Shown piece by piece: positions 38,051-45,771 of a stretch of 64,000 bases of DNA (positions are counted from its first letter, which is position 1; every line of letters begins with the position of its first letter). Under the pieces are notes generated by a model. The model ran no database searches. It saw only the letters and a list, made by a program, of their open reading frames with translations, and was not told the DNA's origin. Position numbers and translations under genes: made by a program. The stretch is from contig NZ_CP019966.1 in the NCBI RefSeq assembly GCF_003031265.1, forward strand, positions 4,216,001 to 4,280,000, given 5' to 3'. This stretch comes from Rhodopseudomonas palustris (lineage in GTDB: Bacteria > Pseudomonadota > Alphaproteobacteria > Rhizobiales > Xanthobacteraceae).

Positions 38051-38135
38051 GTCATCACCGGGCCGGCGCGCAGCGCCGAGACCCGGTGATCCATCAGCCA
38101 AAACGATGGATGGCCGGGTCAAGCCCGGCCATGAC
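38051..38135. repeat. Palindromic repeat, family C (long copy)
   Basis: GTCATCACCGGG ... CCCGGTGATCC followed by GATGGATGGCCGGG, TCAAG, CCCGGCCATGAC. Two hairpins in tandem; matches 45634-45721 and, in part, 23382-23413. Confidence 0.75.
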
Positions 38136-38206
38136 TGTTTCGGGAGGGCTCAGAAGCCCTGCCCCAGGCAATCATGCCGGAGCCCGAGCCCGCGGGCCCT
38201 AAGGCA

Positions 38207-38332
38207 GTCATTCCGGGGCGCAGGCGAAGCCTGCGAACCCGGAATCCCGAGGTGTTTTGCGTTGAGCCGCTCGGGGTGGCCTGAACTTCGAGATTCCGGG
38301 TTCGCTCACTGCGTGAGCGCCCCGGAATGACG
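38207..38332. repeat. Dispersed palindromic repeat, family A (copy 2)
   Basis: GTCATTCCGGGGCG ... GAACCCGGAATC, then GATTCCGGGTTCGC ... CCCCGGAATGACG. Same arms as the copy at 14675. Confidence 0.85.
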
Positions 38333-38381
38333 TTTGGGGGCGGGTGCGAGCGTCCAGCGTTACACCCCGCCGAGAGCGACC

Positions 38382-40037
38382 TCAGCCCAGGTTAAGTTCC
38401 TTGAAGAAGTCGTTGCCCTTGTCGTCGACGATGATGAAGGCCGGAAAGTCGACGACGTCGATCTTCCAGATCGCCTCCATGCCGAGCTCGGGATATTCCA
38501 GCACCTCGACCTTCTTGATGCAGTGCTCGGCGAGGTTGGCCGCGGCGCCGCCGATCGAGCCGAGATAGAAGCCGCCGTACTTCTTGCAGGCCTCACGCAC
38601 CGCCGGCGCGCGGTTGCCCTTGGCGACCATCACCATCGAGCCGCCGGCCGCCTGGAACTGATCGACGAACGAGTCCATCCGCCCTGCGGTGGTCGGACCA
38701 AACGCGCCGGAGGCGTAGCCGTCCGGAGTCTTGGCGGGGCCGGCGTAGTACACCGGATGGTTCTTGAAGTAGTCCGGCAGCGGCTCGCCCTTCTCCAGCC
38801 GGTCGCGCAGCTTGGCATGCGCGGCGTCGCGCGCCACGATCATGGTGCCGGTCAGCGACAGCCGGGTCTTGATCGGATGCTTGCTCAGCGTCGCGAGGAT
38901 GTCCTTCATCGGCTGGTTGAGGTCGATCTTCACCACCTCGCCGCCGAGCGCCTGCTCGACTTCCGGCAAATACTGCGCCGGGTTGTGCTCGAGCTCCTCC
39001 AGATACACGCCGTCCTTGGTGATCTTGCCGAGCATCTGCCGGTCGGCCGAGCACGACACGCCGAGGCCGATCGGCAACGAGGCGCCGTGGCGCGGCAGCC
39101 GGATGACGCGGACGTCGTGGCAGAAATACTTGCCGCCGAACTGCGCGCCGACGCCGAGGCTCTGCGTCATCTTGTGGATTTCCTGCTCCATCTCGACGTC
39201 GCGGAACGCGTTGCCGAGTTCGGAGCCGTGGGTCGGCAGCGCATCGAGATAGCGCGCGGAGGCGAGCTTCACCGTCTTCATCGTGGTCTCGACCGAGGTG
39301 CCGCCGATCACGATCGCCAGGTGATAGGGCGGGCACGCCGCGGTGCCGAGCGTCATGATCTTCTCTTTCAGGAACGCCAGCAGCCGGTCGCGCGTCAGCA
39401 GCGACGGCGTCGCCTGGAACAGGAAGCTCTTGTTGGCCGAGCCGCCGCCCTTGGCCATGAACATGAATTTGTAGGCGTCATCGCCCTCGGCGTAGATCTC
39501 GCACTGCGCCGGCATGTTGTTGGCGGTGTTCTTCTCTTCGAACATCGACAGCGGCGCGACCTGCGAGTAGCGCAGGTTGCGGCGCAAGTAAGCGTCGCGC
39601 GCACCTTCCGACAGCGCGGCTTCATCGTCGCCGTCGGTGATGACGTTCGCGCCCTTCTTGCCCATGATGATCGCGGTGCCGGTGTCCTGGCACATCGGCA
39701 GCACGCCGCCGGCGGCGATATTGGCGTTCTTCAGGAAGTCGAGCGCGACGAACTTGTCGTTCGGGCTCGCCTCCGGATCGTCGAGGATCTTGCGGAGCTG
39801 CTTGAGGTGGCCGGGCCGCAGATAATGGTTGATCTCGCCGAACGCCGCCTCCGACAGCGCCCGCAGCGCCTCGCGCTCCACCACCAGCATGTCGCGCCCG
39901 AGCACCTTCTCCACCCGCACGCCATCCGACGTGATCTTGCGATAGACGGTGTCGTCCTTGCCCAGCGGAAACAGCGGGGTGTGCTTATAGGGCGGAACCG
40001 GGGTGGCGGCAGACGGAACGGGCGTGGGAGCGTTCAT
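38382..40037 (-). CDS. fumA: Fumarate hydratase class I
   Basis: 551 residues, the single-chain class I enzyme that interconverts fumarate and L-malate with an oxygen-sensitive [4Fe-4S] cluster. Cluster cysteines: [34 protein letters not shown] and [11 protein letters not shown]; the [20 protein letters not shown] segment is also characteristic. The C-terminal domain ([20 protein letters not shown], [14 protein letters not shown]) is complete. Start ATG at 40035-40037. No class II fumC is in the window. Expected to be active mainly under low oxygen, suiting an anaerobic phototroph. Confidence 0.96.
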   Translation of the reverse strand: MNAPTPVPSAATPVPPYKHTPLFPLGKDDTVYRKITSDGVRVEKVLGRDMLVVEREALRALSEAAFGEINHYLRPGHLKQLRKILDDPEASPNDKFVALDFLKNANIAAGGVLPMCQDTGTAIIMGKKGANVITDGDDEAALSEGARDAYLRRNLRYSQVAPLSMFEEKNTANNMPAQCEIYAEGDDAYKFMFMAKGGGSANKSFLFQATPSLLTRDRLLAFLKEKIMTLGTAACPPYHLAIVIGGTSVETTMKTVKLASARYLDALPTHGSELGNAFRDVEMEQEIHKMTQSLGVGAQFGGKYFCHDVRVIRLPRHGASLPIGLGVSCSADRQMLGKITKDGVYLEELEHNPAQYLPEVEQALGGEVVKIDLNQPMKDILATLSKHPIKTRLSLTGTMIVARDAAHAKLRDRLEKGEPLPDYFKNHPVYYAGPAKTPDGYASGAFGPTTAGRMDSFVDQFQAAGGSMVMVAKGNRAPAVREACKKYGGFYLGSIGGAAANLAEHCIKKVEVLEYPELGMEAIWKIDVVDFPAFIIVDDKGNDFFKELNLG

Positions 40038-40126
40038 GGAGGGGGCCTCGAATGGGTAAATTCGCGGCCCTGTCTAGGCGGTTTCGGCGGGATTTTGAAG
40101 GGTTCAAAACGGGAGGGTGGAGAGCG

Positions 40127-41623
40127 TCATGGGACCTGCCCGGCCACATCGGGGCCAACTGGACCTGCCGCATCTTCCGGTGGCGGCTCAGTCAGGAGGC
40201 CATCCTGTGGGACATCCACATCGGGCTCAGATTTCAGTACGATGGGCTGGGCCAGTACGGGCCGCTCTTGCGGTCCGGTCAGCTCCTGCTCTGCCGCATC
40301 GCGCATCGCTTCCGTATTGACGCTCGCGGGCTCAGCCTTTGCCTCCGGAAGACGCGGTGCAGTCCGCTGCCAAGCCCGCAGATGCTGCCCAGCTTGATCG
40401 TAGGCGAGGGGGACAATCGCCTCTAGTTCGGCGATGAAATTCTTGCGCTGTGCGAAGCGGGCGCCGATATCACGCACCATGATCACGTCGAACGACGTCA
40501 CCACCTGCCCCGCCTTCTCATCTACAGCTTGATCGACGTTCTCTCGAAGCGCTGCGAGCGGTCGCTGAGTGCTACTGGTTCGTCCCGGCCAGTACAGACG
40601 GATATGCCAGTTCTCGTTCGTCGTGGGCGGAAACTGGCGCAGTAGCCAGTTCAGCCTCGCCTTCGTTCCCTTCTTGTCGTCAGGCGCCCTCAGATGCATC
40701 GAAACTGCGAGCGAGCGCGTTTTGATGTCTGCAGTGACCTCCAGAGGAGACGCCGCGTCCGGCACAATCAACGTGGCGGCGAGAGAATGCTCCTCGCACA
40801 AGTGACAGCTATCAGCCTTGGCTCGCGCATCGAGGTCGCGAAGATGTTCCCTCGGGATTCGCGGCGAGACTTCGACGCCGAGTTGTCGGCTCATCGTCAG
40901 CGACAGGTCGCGCACGACTTGGTGCCATGCTCCAACGATCTCGCGTGTCACAGCAGAGTTAGGCGACGGCGCGGCCCCCGCCTGAACAGATGCCACCAGG
41001 TCGGTCCAACACGCGGGCATCTGATCAAAGCCCTTCACTCCGGCGCTTGGGTGCGTGAGAAAGCGGACCATTTCGTTGAGGACAAACCTCTGATCGCGAT
41101 CGAGGATCTCATCGTTGGCAAGCAGCAGGCTCGCTTCGGTAAGGACGTGCATCCAAGACCAGTGAAACAGCTCGATCTTACGTCGCGCGGATACTGAGAC
41201 CTGCAAAGGGTGAACAGCCGGGACAGCGGCAAACTGATTGGAGATCGTAATCAGGGCGTCGATGTCGTTCTCGCGCGCAAGCGCTAAATAGCTTTCGACT
41301 TGGCCGACCTCCAGCTCAGAATTTCCGACCTTGGCTTCGACCAGAGCTCGCCACTGACGATTACCCGTAGTGAGAACAATCAGGCCGTCCGGCCTCATCT
41401 TGTCTGACTGAGACGAGAAGCAGACCTCAGTAAAGGTCTCGATCCTCGTTCGGGGCCCAGCGCGCTGGCCGACCGTATTCATCATCGAGCGACCGAACTC
41501 ATCCACATTGGCAAGACACGCCAACAGGATCGACGCCGTTCGACCTTCCTTTGAGGTATCGGCCAGAACCGGAAAAAGCCGAGCACGCTCACCGCGACTT
41601 AAATAGCTTGGAATATCCAACAT
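40127..41623 (-). CDS. PD-(D/E)XK nuclease-like protein, unknown function
   Basis: 498 residues. Residues 60-135 show a RecB-type nuclease core: TRIETFTEVCF (candidate E62/E66), RPDGLIV (D79), RALVEAKVG (E96, K98) and GQVESYL (Q108, Y112, the QxxxY motif). The remainder is helical, with a second alpha/beta segment (EHSLAATLIVPDAASPLEVTADIKTRSLAVSMHLRAPDD) and a Pro/Glu-rich tail. No helicase, methyltransferase or toxin gene is adjacent. GC content is visibly lower than in the fumarase gene next to it, suggesting acquisition. Could be a stand-alone defence nuclease or a restriction-like protein; I do not recognise a named family. Confidence 0.75.
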   Translation of the reverse strand: MLDIPSYLSRGERARLFPVLADTSKEGRTASILLACLANVDEFGRSMMNTVGQRAGPRTRIETFTEVCFSSQSDKMRPDGLIVLTTGNRQWRALVEAKVGNSELEVGQVESYLALARENDIDALITISNQFAAVPAVHPLQVSVSARRKIELFHWSWMHVLTEASLLLANDEILDRDQRFVLNEMVRFLTHPSAGVKGFDQMPACWTDLVASVQAGAAPSPNSAVTREIVGAWHQVVRDLSLTMSRQLGVEVSPRIPREHLRDLDARAKADSCHLCEEHSLAATLIVPDAASPLEVTADIKTRSLAVSMHLRAPDDKKGTKARLNWLLRQFPPTTNENWHIRLYWPGRTSSTQRPLAALRENVDQAVDEKAGQVVTSFDVIMVRDIGARFAQRKNFIAELEAIVPLAYDQAGQHLRAWQRTAPRLPEAKAEPASVNTEAMRDAAEQELTGPQERPVLAQPIVLKSEPDVDVPQDGLLTEPPPEDAAGPVGPDVAGQVP

Positions 41624-42064
41624 CGGGGCACCCTGAAATACAACTCAGGGTCGCAATACTGCAGCGATTTCCCGCCAACCGGAAGTCGGAAAATCTCCGT
41701 CGATCCCGTATGGGAACCGCAAAGATAAGCGTAGGCGGAACCCTCGCGCGTCACCGCCCTCATCCAAACGCCGCCTATTCTGCTTGCTCTCGCACAGGTA
41801 TTGCCCCTTGCACACGCTGCTAGTGGCGAGTTTTGGGGCAGGGGTGGGCTCGACGAAAACTGCCGAACGTTAAAGCGAACTGAGCATCCAGCCGTCCCCA
41901 AATCCCGCTGGCGCTGATCCAGGTAACTACGCGATCGAGGGAAACTCTGATCTCCTGATTGTCCCTGACCGATGTCCACGCTGATCAGTAGCCGCGAACT
42001 TGGTCCTCTTGCATCTGGCTTCGGCGCAAGCTTCAGTACTGCCAGGGACTGAGGAGAAGACCTG
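41624..42064. other. Intergenic region, no feature seen
   Basis: It separates the nuclease-like gene from a secreted protein gene. I found no convincing open frame, repeat or hairpin; it shares the lower GC of the nuclease-like gene at its left half. Confidence 0.3.
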
Positions 42065-42529
42065 ATGCTGAGCCGCCTGCCCCATCTCATTGCCACCGCT
42101 GCTATCGCCTCGACATTCGCCGCCTCCCCCGCCCGGGCGGATCGTTGCGACGATCTTGCCAAGCAGCTCAAGGCGCAGATCGATGGGATCAGCATCGGCA
42201 AGACCGCGGCCAACATGATCTACCTGTCGCATCCGGCCGCGAAAGCGCTGCGGCTGGGGTGTCCGAGCCGCACGGTGAAGAACGAGGTTTACGGCCAGGC
42301 GCCGGCGCGAAAACCGTCGCCGGAATTTCAGGACCTGATCGCCAGCGCCGCCGCGATCGTGTTCACGATCCCGAAGCCGGACACGCTGCGCGGCGTCAAT
42401 CGCTGCTTCGGCCGGGTCGGCATTTTGCGCGGCAACGACATCAAGACCCGCTTCCGCCGGCTCGACATGCGCTGCATCCGCACCAAGACCGACGCCTCGA
42501 TCTCGATCACCCGCGACAGCAGCGAGTAG
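42065..42529 (+). CDS. Secreted protein of unknown function
   Basis: 154 residues. Signal peptide (HLIATAAIASTFAASPARA, cleavage before DRCDD). Mature part with four cysteines: DRCDDLAKQLKAQIDG, RLGCPSRTVKNEVYG, VNRCFGRVG, DMRCIRTKTD. AGGAGAAG lies 5-6 bases before the ATG. Unknown function; the arrangement suggests two disulfides in the periplasm. Confidence 0.72.
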   Translation: MLSRLPHLIATAAIASTFAASPARADRCDDLAKQLKAQIDGISIGKTAANMIYLSHPAAKALRLGCPSRTVKNEVYGQAPARKPSPEFQDLIASAAAIVFTIPKPDTLRGVNRCFGRVGILRGNDIKTRFRRLDMRCIRTKTDASISITRDSSE

Positions 42530-42585
42530 CTGCGCGGCCGCTCCGGCGGCGTCCCTCCCCCTCGTCATGTCCCGCAATCCAAAGC

Positions 42586-42608
42586 CCGGCATTTGAAGCA
42601 AATGCCGG
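42586..42608. other. Perfect hairpin
   Basis: CCGGCATTTG, loop AAG, CAAATGCCGG: a 10-bp perfect stem 57 bases after the preceding stop. No T run, so it is not a standard terminator; it might still mark the 3' end of the transcript. Confidence 0.4.
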
Positions 42609-42745
42609 CGCAGGGGTGCGCGCAAAGTTCACCGGGCAGCGCGATGATCGCGGTTGATCCGATGCCTACCCGGGCGCGGTCGGTGGCAAGCCGCCGCCGG
42701 CGCACCATCTGATCGGGGGACGTTGGCCAACACGAGGAAAGACTG

Positions 42746-42916
42746 ATGAGCAGCATTTCGAACGTGTCGTCGACTCCTGTCTCCCAACCGACGACGCAGG
42801 CGAGCCCTCCACCGCCGCCTCCGCCGCCGAAGGACGACAAGGACACGACCAGCATCCAGCCGCCGAAAGCGGCGCTGCCGCCCGGACAGGGCACCCGCGT
42901 CGACCAGCTCGCTTAA
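42746..42916 (+). CDS. Small proline-rich protein (56 residues)
   Basis: MSSISNVSSTPVSQPTTQ then a run of seven prolines in SPPPPPPPKDDKDTT and QPPKAALPPGQGTRVDQLA at the end. GAGGAAAG lies 4-5 bases before the ATG, a strong ribosome site, which is the main reason to call it. Disordered; no signal peptide. The C-terminal VDQLA resembles the ends of small rhizobial proteins. Function unknown. Confidence 0.6.
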   Translation: MSSISNVSSTPVSQPTTQASPPPPPPPPKDDKDTTSIQPPKAALPPGQGTRVDQLA

Positions 42917-43063
42917 GCGACGCAAGTTCCGATGCGACGACCGGCCCCGCCTCGCGCGGGGCTTTGGCGTTTGAGGGACGGTGTTCGCCCCGTCTGCGCC
43001 AGCTATCGGGCACAACCCTTCGTCTGCTAGACTCCGCCGGCACGACCAGCGGAGTGCCTCCTG

Positions 43064-43423
43064 ATGAGCGACGTCAAAGTCCTGACCGGCGGCTGCCATT
43101 GCGGCCTGGTGCGGTTCGAATGCACCACCGACCTTGCGATGGTGACGGCGTGCAATTGCTCGATCTGCACCAAGAAGGGACTGCACTTCACCTTCCTGCC
43201 GCCGAAGAGCTTTCAGCTGCGCGCCGGCCAGGACAGCCTGAAGGAATATCTGTTCAACAAACGGGCCATCAGTCACCAGCTTTGCGGCGAATGCGGCGTC
43301 GAGGTGTTCGCCCGCGGTGCCAAGCCCGACGGCACCGAAGTGGTGGCGCTGAACGTGGCCTGCATCGACGGCATCGAACTGTCGCAGCTGAAAATGACGC
43401 CGATCGACGGGCGGCATCGGTAG
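43064..43423 (+). CDS. GFA/CENP-V domain protein
   Basis: 119 residues, a complete GFA (glutathione-dependent formaldehyde-activating) fold with its zinc motifs: GGCHCGLVRF, ACNCSICTKKG and CGECGVEVF. The family binds two zinc ions; GFA enzymes speed up S-hydroxymethylglutathione formation, but most small members are uncharacterised. Standalone gene between intergenic repeats. Confidence 0.9.
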   Translation: MSDVKVLTGGCHCGLVRFECTTDLAMVTACNCSICTKKGLHFTFLPPKSFQLRAGQDSLKEYLFNKRAISHQLCGECGVEVFARGAKPDGTEVVALNVACIDGIELSQLKMTPIDGRHR

Positions 43424-43444
43424 CCGGCGGCCACACTTCCCACA

Positions 43445-43547
43445 GTCATTCCGGGGCGCTCGCGTCCGCGAGCGAACCCGGAATCTCGAAGTTGTTGTGC
43501 TCGGGTCAGATTCCGGGTTCGCGCCTGTCGGCGCGCCCCGGAATGAC
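43445..43547. repeat. Dispersed palindromic repeat, family A (copy 3)
   Basis: GTCATTCCGGGGCGC ... GAACCCGGAATC and GATTCCGGGTTCGC ... CCCCGGAATGAC. Between convergent GFA and GST genes. Confidence 0.85.
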
Positions 43548-43580
43548 TTGGGGAGAGTCGTTGATCCAAAAGTCCGGCTG

Positions 43581-44288
43581 TTACTTATCCAGCTCCTTGT
43601 AGTGCCGGAAGATGCCTTCTTTGTTGAATGGAATGCGGCGGTCGCTGGCGAGGTAGGCGGCTATATTCGGACGTTCGGCGATCCGGTCGTGTAGTGCGAC
43701 CAGCTTCGGAATGTCGCGCTCGAATGTCTTCATGTGCTTTGGAAAGGCGTAGCGCAGGCCCTCGACGATCTGAAACAGCGACAGGTCGGCATAGGTCAGC
43801 TTGCGCCCGGTGAGATAGGTGCCGCCGCCGGCGACCAGGCGTTCGAAATAACCGAGGAATTTCGGCGCGCGATTGTCCCAGAACTCGGCGGTGCGTTTCT
43901 TGGCCGGCTTCCGCTGGTCTTCGTAGTACAGCATCGTGCCGATCGGATGGTGAGTGTCGTGCACCTCCTGCACCAGGTCCGCGATCGTGAGCTGCAGCTG
44001 ATGCACCCACAGCCGGCCGGCTTCGCTCGCGGGTGCAAGGCCATGACGGCTGCCGAGATACAGCAGGATGTTGGCGGTCTGGCCGATGATCAGCTTGCCG
44101 GCTTTGAGAAACGGCGGCGCGAACGGCGGCGTGCCCTGCTTCGCCTGCATCAGTTTCATCATCGTGGACATGCCGGCCTTGTTGCGGCGCGCGGCATCGA
44201 CATAGTCGGCACCCGCCTCTTCCAGCGTCAGCCGCACGAATTCGCCGCGGCCCTGAATGGTCGGCCAGTAGTACAGTTCGTAAGCCAT
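43581..44288 (-). CDS. Glutathione S-transferase family protein
   Basis: 235 residues. Thioredoxin-like N-terminal domain (YELYYWPTIQGRGEFVRLTLEEAGADYVD, FAPPFLKAGKLIIGQTANILLYLG) with Tyr near the start as glutathione activator, and a helical C-terminal domain (AELSLFQIVEGLRYAF-like, YADLSLFQIVEGLRYAFPKHM). Conjugation or reduction of electrophiles with glutathione; substrate unknown. ATG at 44286-44288. Confidence 0.9.
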   Translation of the reverse strand: MAYELYYWPTIQGRGEFVRLTLEEAGADYVDAARRNKAGMSTMMKLMQAKQGTPPFAPPFLKAGKLIIGQTANILLYLGSRHGLAPASEAGRLWVHQLQLTIADLVQEVHDTHHPIGTMLYYEDQRKPAKKRTAEFWDNRAPKFLGYFERLVAGGGTYLTGRKLTYADLSLFQIVEGLRYAFPKHMKTFERDIPKLVALHDRIAERPNIAAYLASDRRIPFNKEGIFRHYKELDK

Positions 44289-44350
44289 CGGTTCGGCCCC
44301 TGTGCTGATCGACGCGGCTCTGCCCGCGTCACCCCGCTCCGGAGCCTAAC

Positions 44351-44381
44351 AAAAAAGCGCCGCGGAAGGTCCGCGGCGCTT
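44351..44381 (-). terminator. Rho-independent terminator of the Tim44-like gene
   Basis: A perfect 11-bp stem (44356-44366 with 44370-44380), loop AGG, followed on the minus strand by a run of six or seven T. Located 29 bases beyond the stop at 44410. Confidence 0.88.
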
Positions 44382-44409
44382 CGATGCTGGATCGCTCGGG
44401 AGCAGAGCG

Positions 44410-45441
44410 TCAGTTGGTCTGCTGGATCGCGGCCAATTCCCAGCTCGCGCCGGGGCGCCGGGTAAAGGTCCAGATCTCGGTGACCTCGATCGGCGTATCG
44501 CTGCCGGCGACCAGACGATTGGTACCGCGCTCCAAGGTCTTGTCGACCAGCGAGAACCGCATCGCCACGGTGGCGTAGTCGGTTTCGCCCTCGCGCCAGG
44601 CTTCGGCGAGATCGCCCTGCAGCAGCTTCACATCCGACACCTTGTTGATGTCGTTGTTGGCCTTGTTCTCCTCCAGGTCCTTGGAGAAGTACGACGCCAT
44701 TTCCGGAGTGGCGAGCTGACGCAGCCGGTCGATGTCTTCGTTCGACCACGCCGCCTGGATGTCGCCGAGCAGACGCTCGAACGCCTCGTAGTCGTCAGGC
44801 TTGATCTCCAGCGGCCGGTCATTGCTGGCGCTGGCGCCGCCACCGAAGCCGAAGCCGCCGCGCGAGGCCGGCTGCGCCGCCGGATTGGCCGACTGGTTCA
44901 TCGCATAGGCGCCATCGGGCCGCGGGCCCTGGCCGGCCACCGGACCGGGCGCATAGGCCGCCTGCGGGTTGTTGCGACGCTGCCACCAGCCCCAGGCCAG
45001 ACGCGCCAGGATTACGACCAGCGCCACCTGCAGCACCAGCCCGATGATCGAGGCGAAGCTGCCGAGACCCGACAGGAAGCCGCCGCCGAACAGCATGCCG
45101 AGCAGGCCGGCGCCGAGGAAGCCAGCGGCAAGGCCACCGAGCATGCCCATGCCCGGGCGGTTGAAGAAGCCGCCCTTGTTGGCGGCGGCGCCCGCCGCCG
45201 GGCCGCTCATGCCGGGGCTGCCCGGCTGGCTATAGGTGCGGTTGAACGGTTGAGCGGCACCCGGCGCCGTGTTGGTGCTGGGCGGTGCCGAGAAGCTGCG
45301 CGAGCCGCGCGAACCGGAGCTCGAGCCGCCGCCGATGCGCGCGTCGGCCGCCGACGTCAGCGCCAACGACAGCGGCATCGCGAGCGACATCGCCACAGCA
45401 AGAGCGGTCATAAAGCCGCGGGTGCGGTGCAAGAAATTCAT
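44410..45441 (-). CDS. Tim44-like domain protein
   Basis: 343 residues. N-terminal signal/membrane segment (MTALAVAMSLAMPLSLALTSAADA), a Ser/Gly-rich linker, then hydrophobic segments (GMGMLGGLAAGFLGAGLLGMLFGGG and FASIIGLVLQVALVVILARLAWGWW), and a C-terminal Tim44-like domain (DDYEAFERLLGDIQAAWSNEDIDRLRQLATPEMASYFSKDL, then SLVDKTLERGTNRLVAG, EIWTFTRRPGASWELAAIQQT). The bacterial family is membrane-linked with an unclear role; it is related to the mitochondrial import motor protein. Starts at the ATG ending 45441. Confidence 0.9.
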   Translation of the reverse strand: MNFLHRTRGFMTALAVAMSLAMPLSLALTSAADARIGGGSSSGSRGSRSFSAPPSTNTAPGAAQPFNRTYSQPGSPGMSGPAAGAAANKGGFFNRPGMGMLGGLAAGFLGAGLLGMLFGGGFLSGLGSFASIIGLVLQVALVVILARLAWGWWQRRNNPQAAYAPGPVAGQGPRPDGAYAMNQSANPAAQPASRGGFGFGGGASASNDRPLEIKPDDYEAFERLLGDIQAAWSNEDIDRLRQLATPEMASYFSKDLEENKANNDINKVSDVKLLQGDLAEAWREGETDYATVAMRFSLVDKTLERGTNRLVAGSDTPIEVTEIWTFTRRPGASWELAAIQQTN

Positions 45442-45771
45442 GTTACTCCCTCAATCCCCGGCAGGGGGAAGCTCCGTTAAAAATGGGCACCAGCCTCCAA
45501 AAAGGAAGCGGGCGCGTCGTCGCACACCTGCGGCCCTCGGTCGCGGGGAGTACGGTGAACCTAACGAGGCGTTAAGAAATGCGCCGTCGCATTGCAACTG
45601 ATCGGCAATGCGAACTGGCACCACCATTAGTCTCGTCATCCCGCCTCGTGCCGGGCATCCGCGACACGCGGAGATATCAACGACAAAAACGTGCATGGCC
45701 GGGACAAGCCCGGCCACGACGAAATTGAAGGGCATTGCGCTCATCGAAGCGAGCGCTGTCCGCCGCAAGCC
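45442..45771. other. Intergenic region holding a repeat
   Basis: Only the family C repeat (45634-45721) is recognisable. No gene. Confidence 0.5.
45634..45721. repeat. Palindromic repeat, family C (copy 3)
   Basis: CGTCATCCCGCC ... GGGCATCC on the left and CATGGCCGGGACAAGCCCGGCCACGAC on the right (positions 45694-45720). Arranged like the copy at 38051. Confidence 0.75.

Larger units (their letters stand above)
38007..38381. other. Convergent intergenic region filled by repeats
   Basis: No gene. It contains one copy of repeat family C (38051-38135) and one of family A (38207-38332). Confidence 0.6.

Noticed and set aside
38334..40397. 687-codon plus-strand open frame
   Set aside because: Antisense to the fumarase gene; no recognisable domain.
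42065..42529. Reading the secreted protein as a DUF-family toxin
   Set aside because: The signal peptide and disulfide pattern argue for a periplasmic protein; no antitoxin partner.
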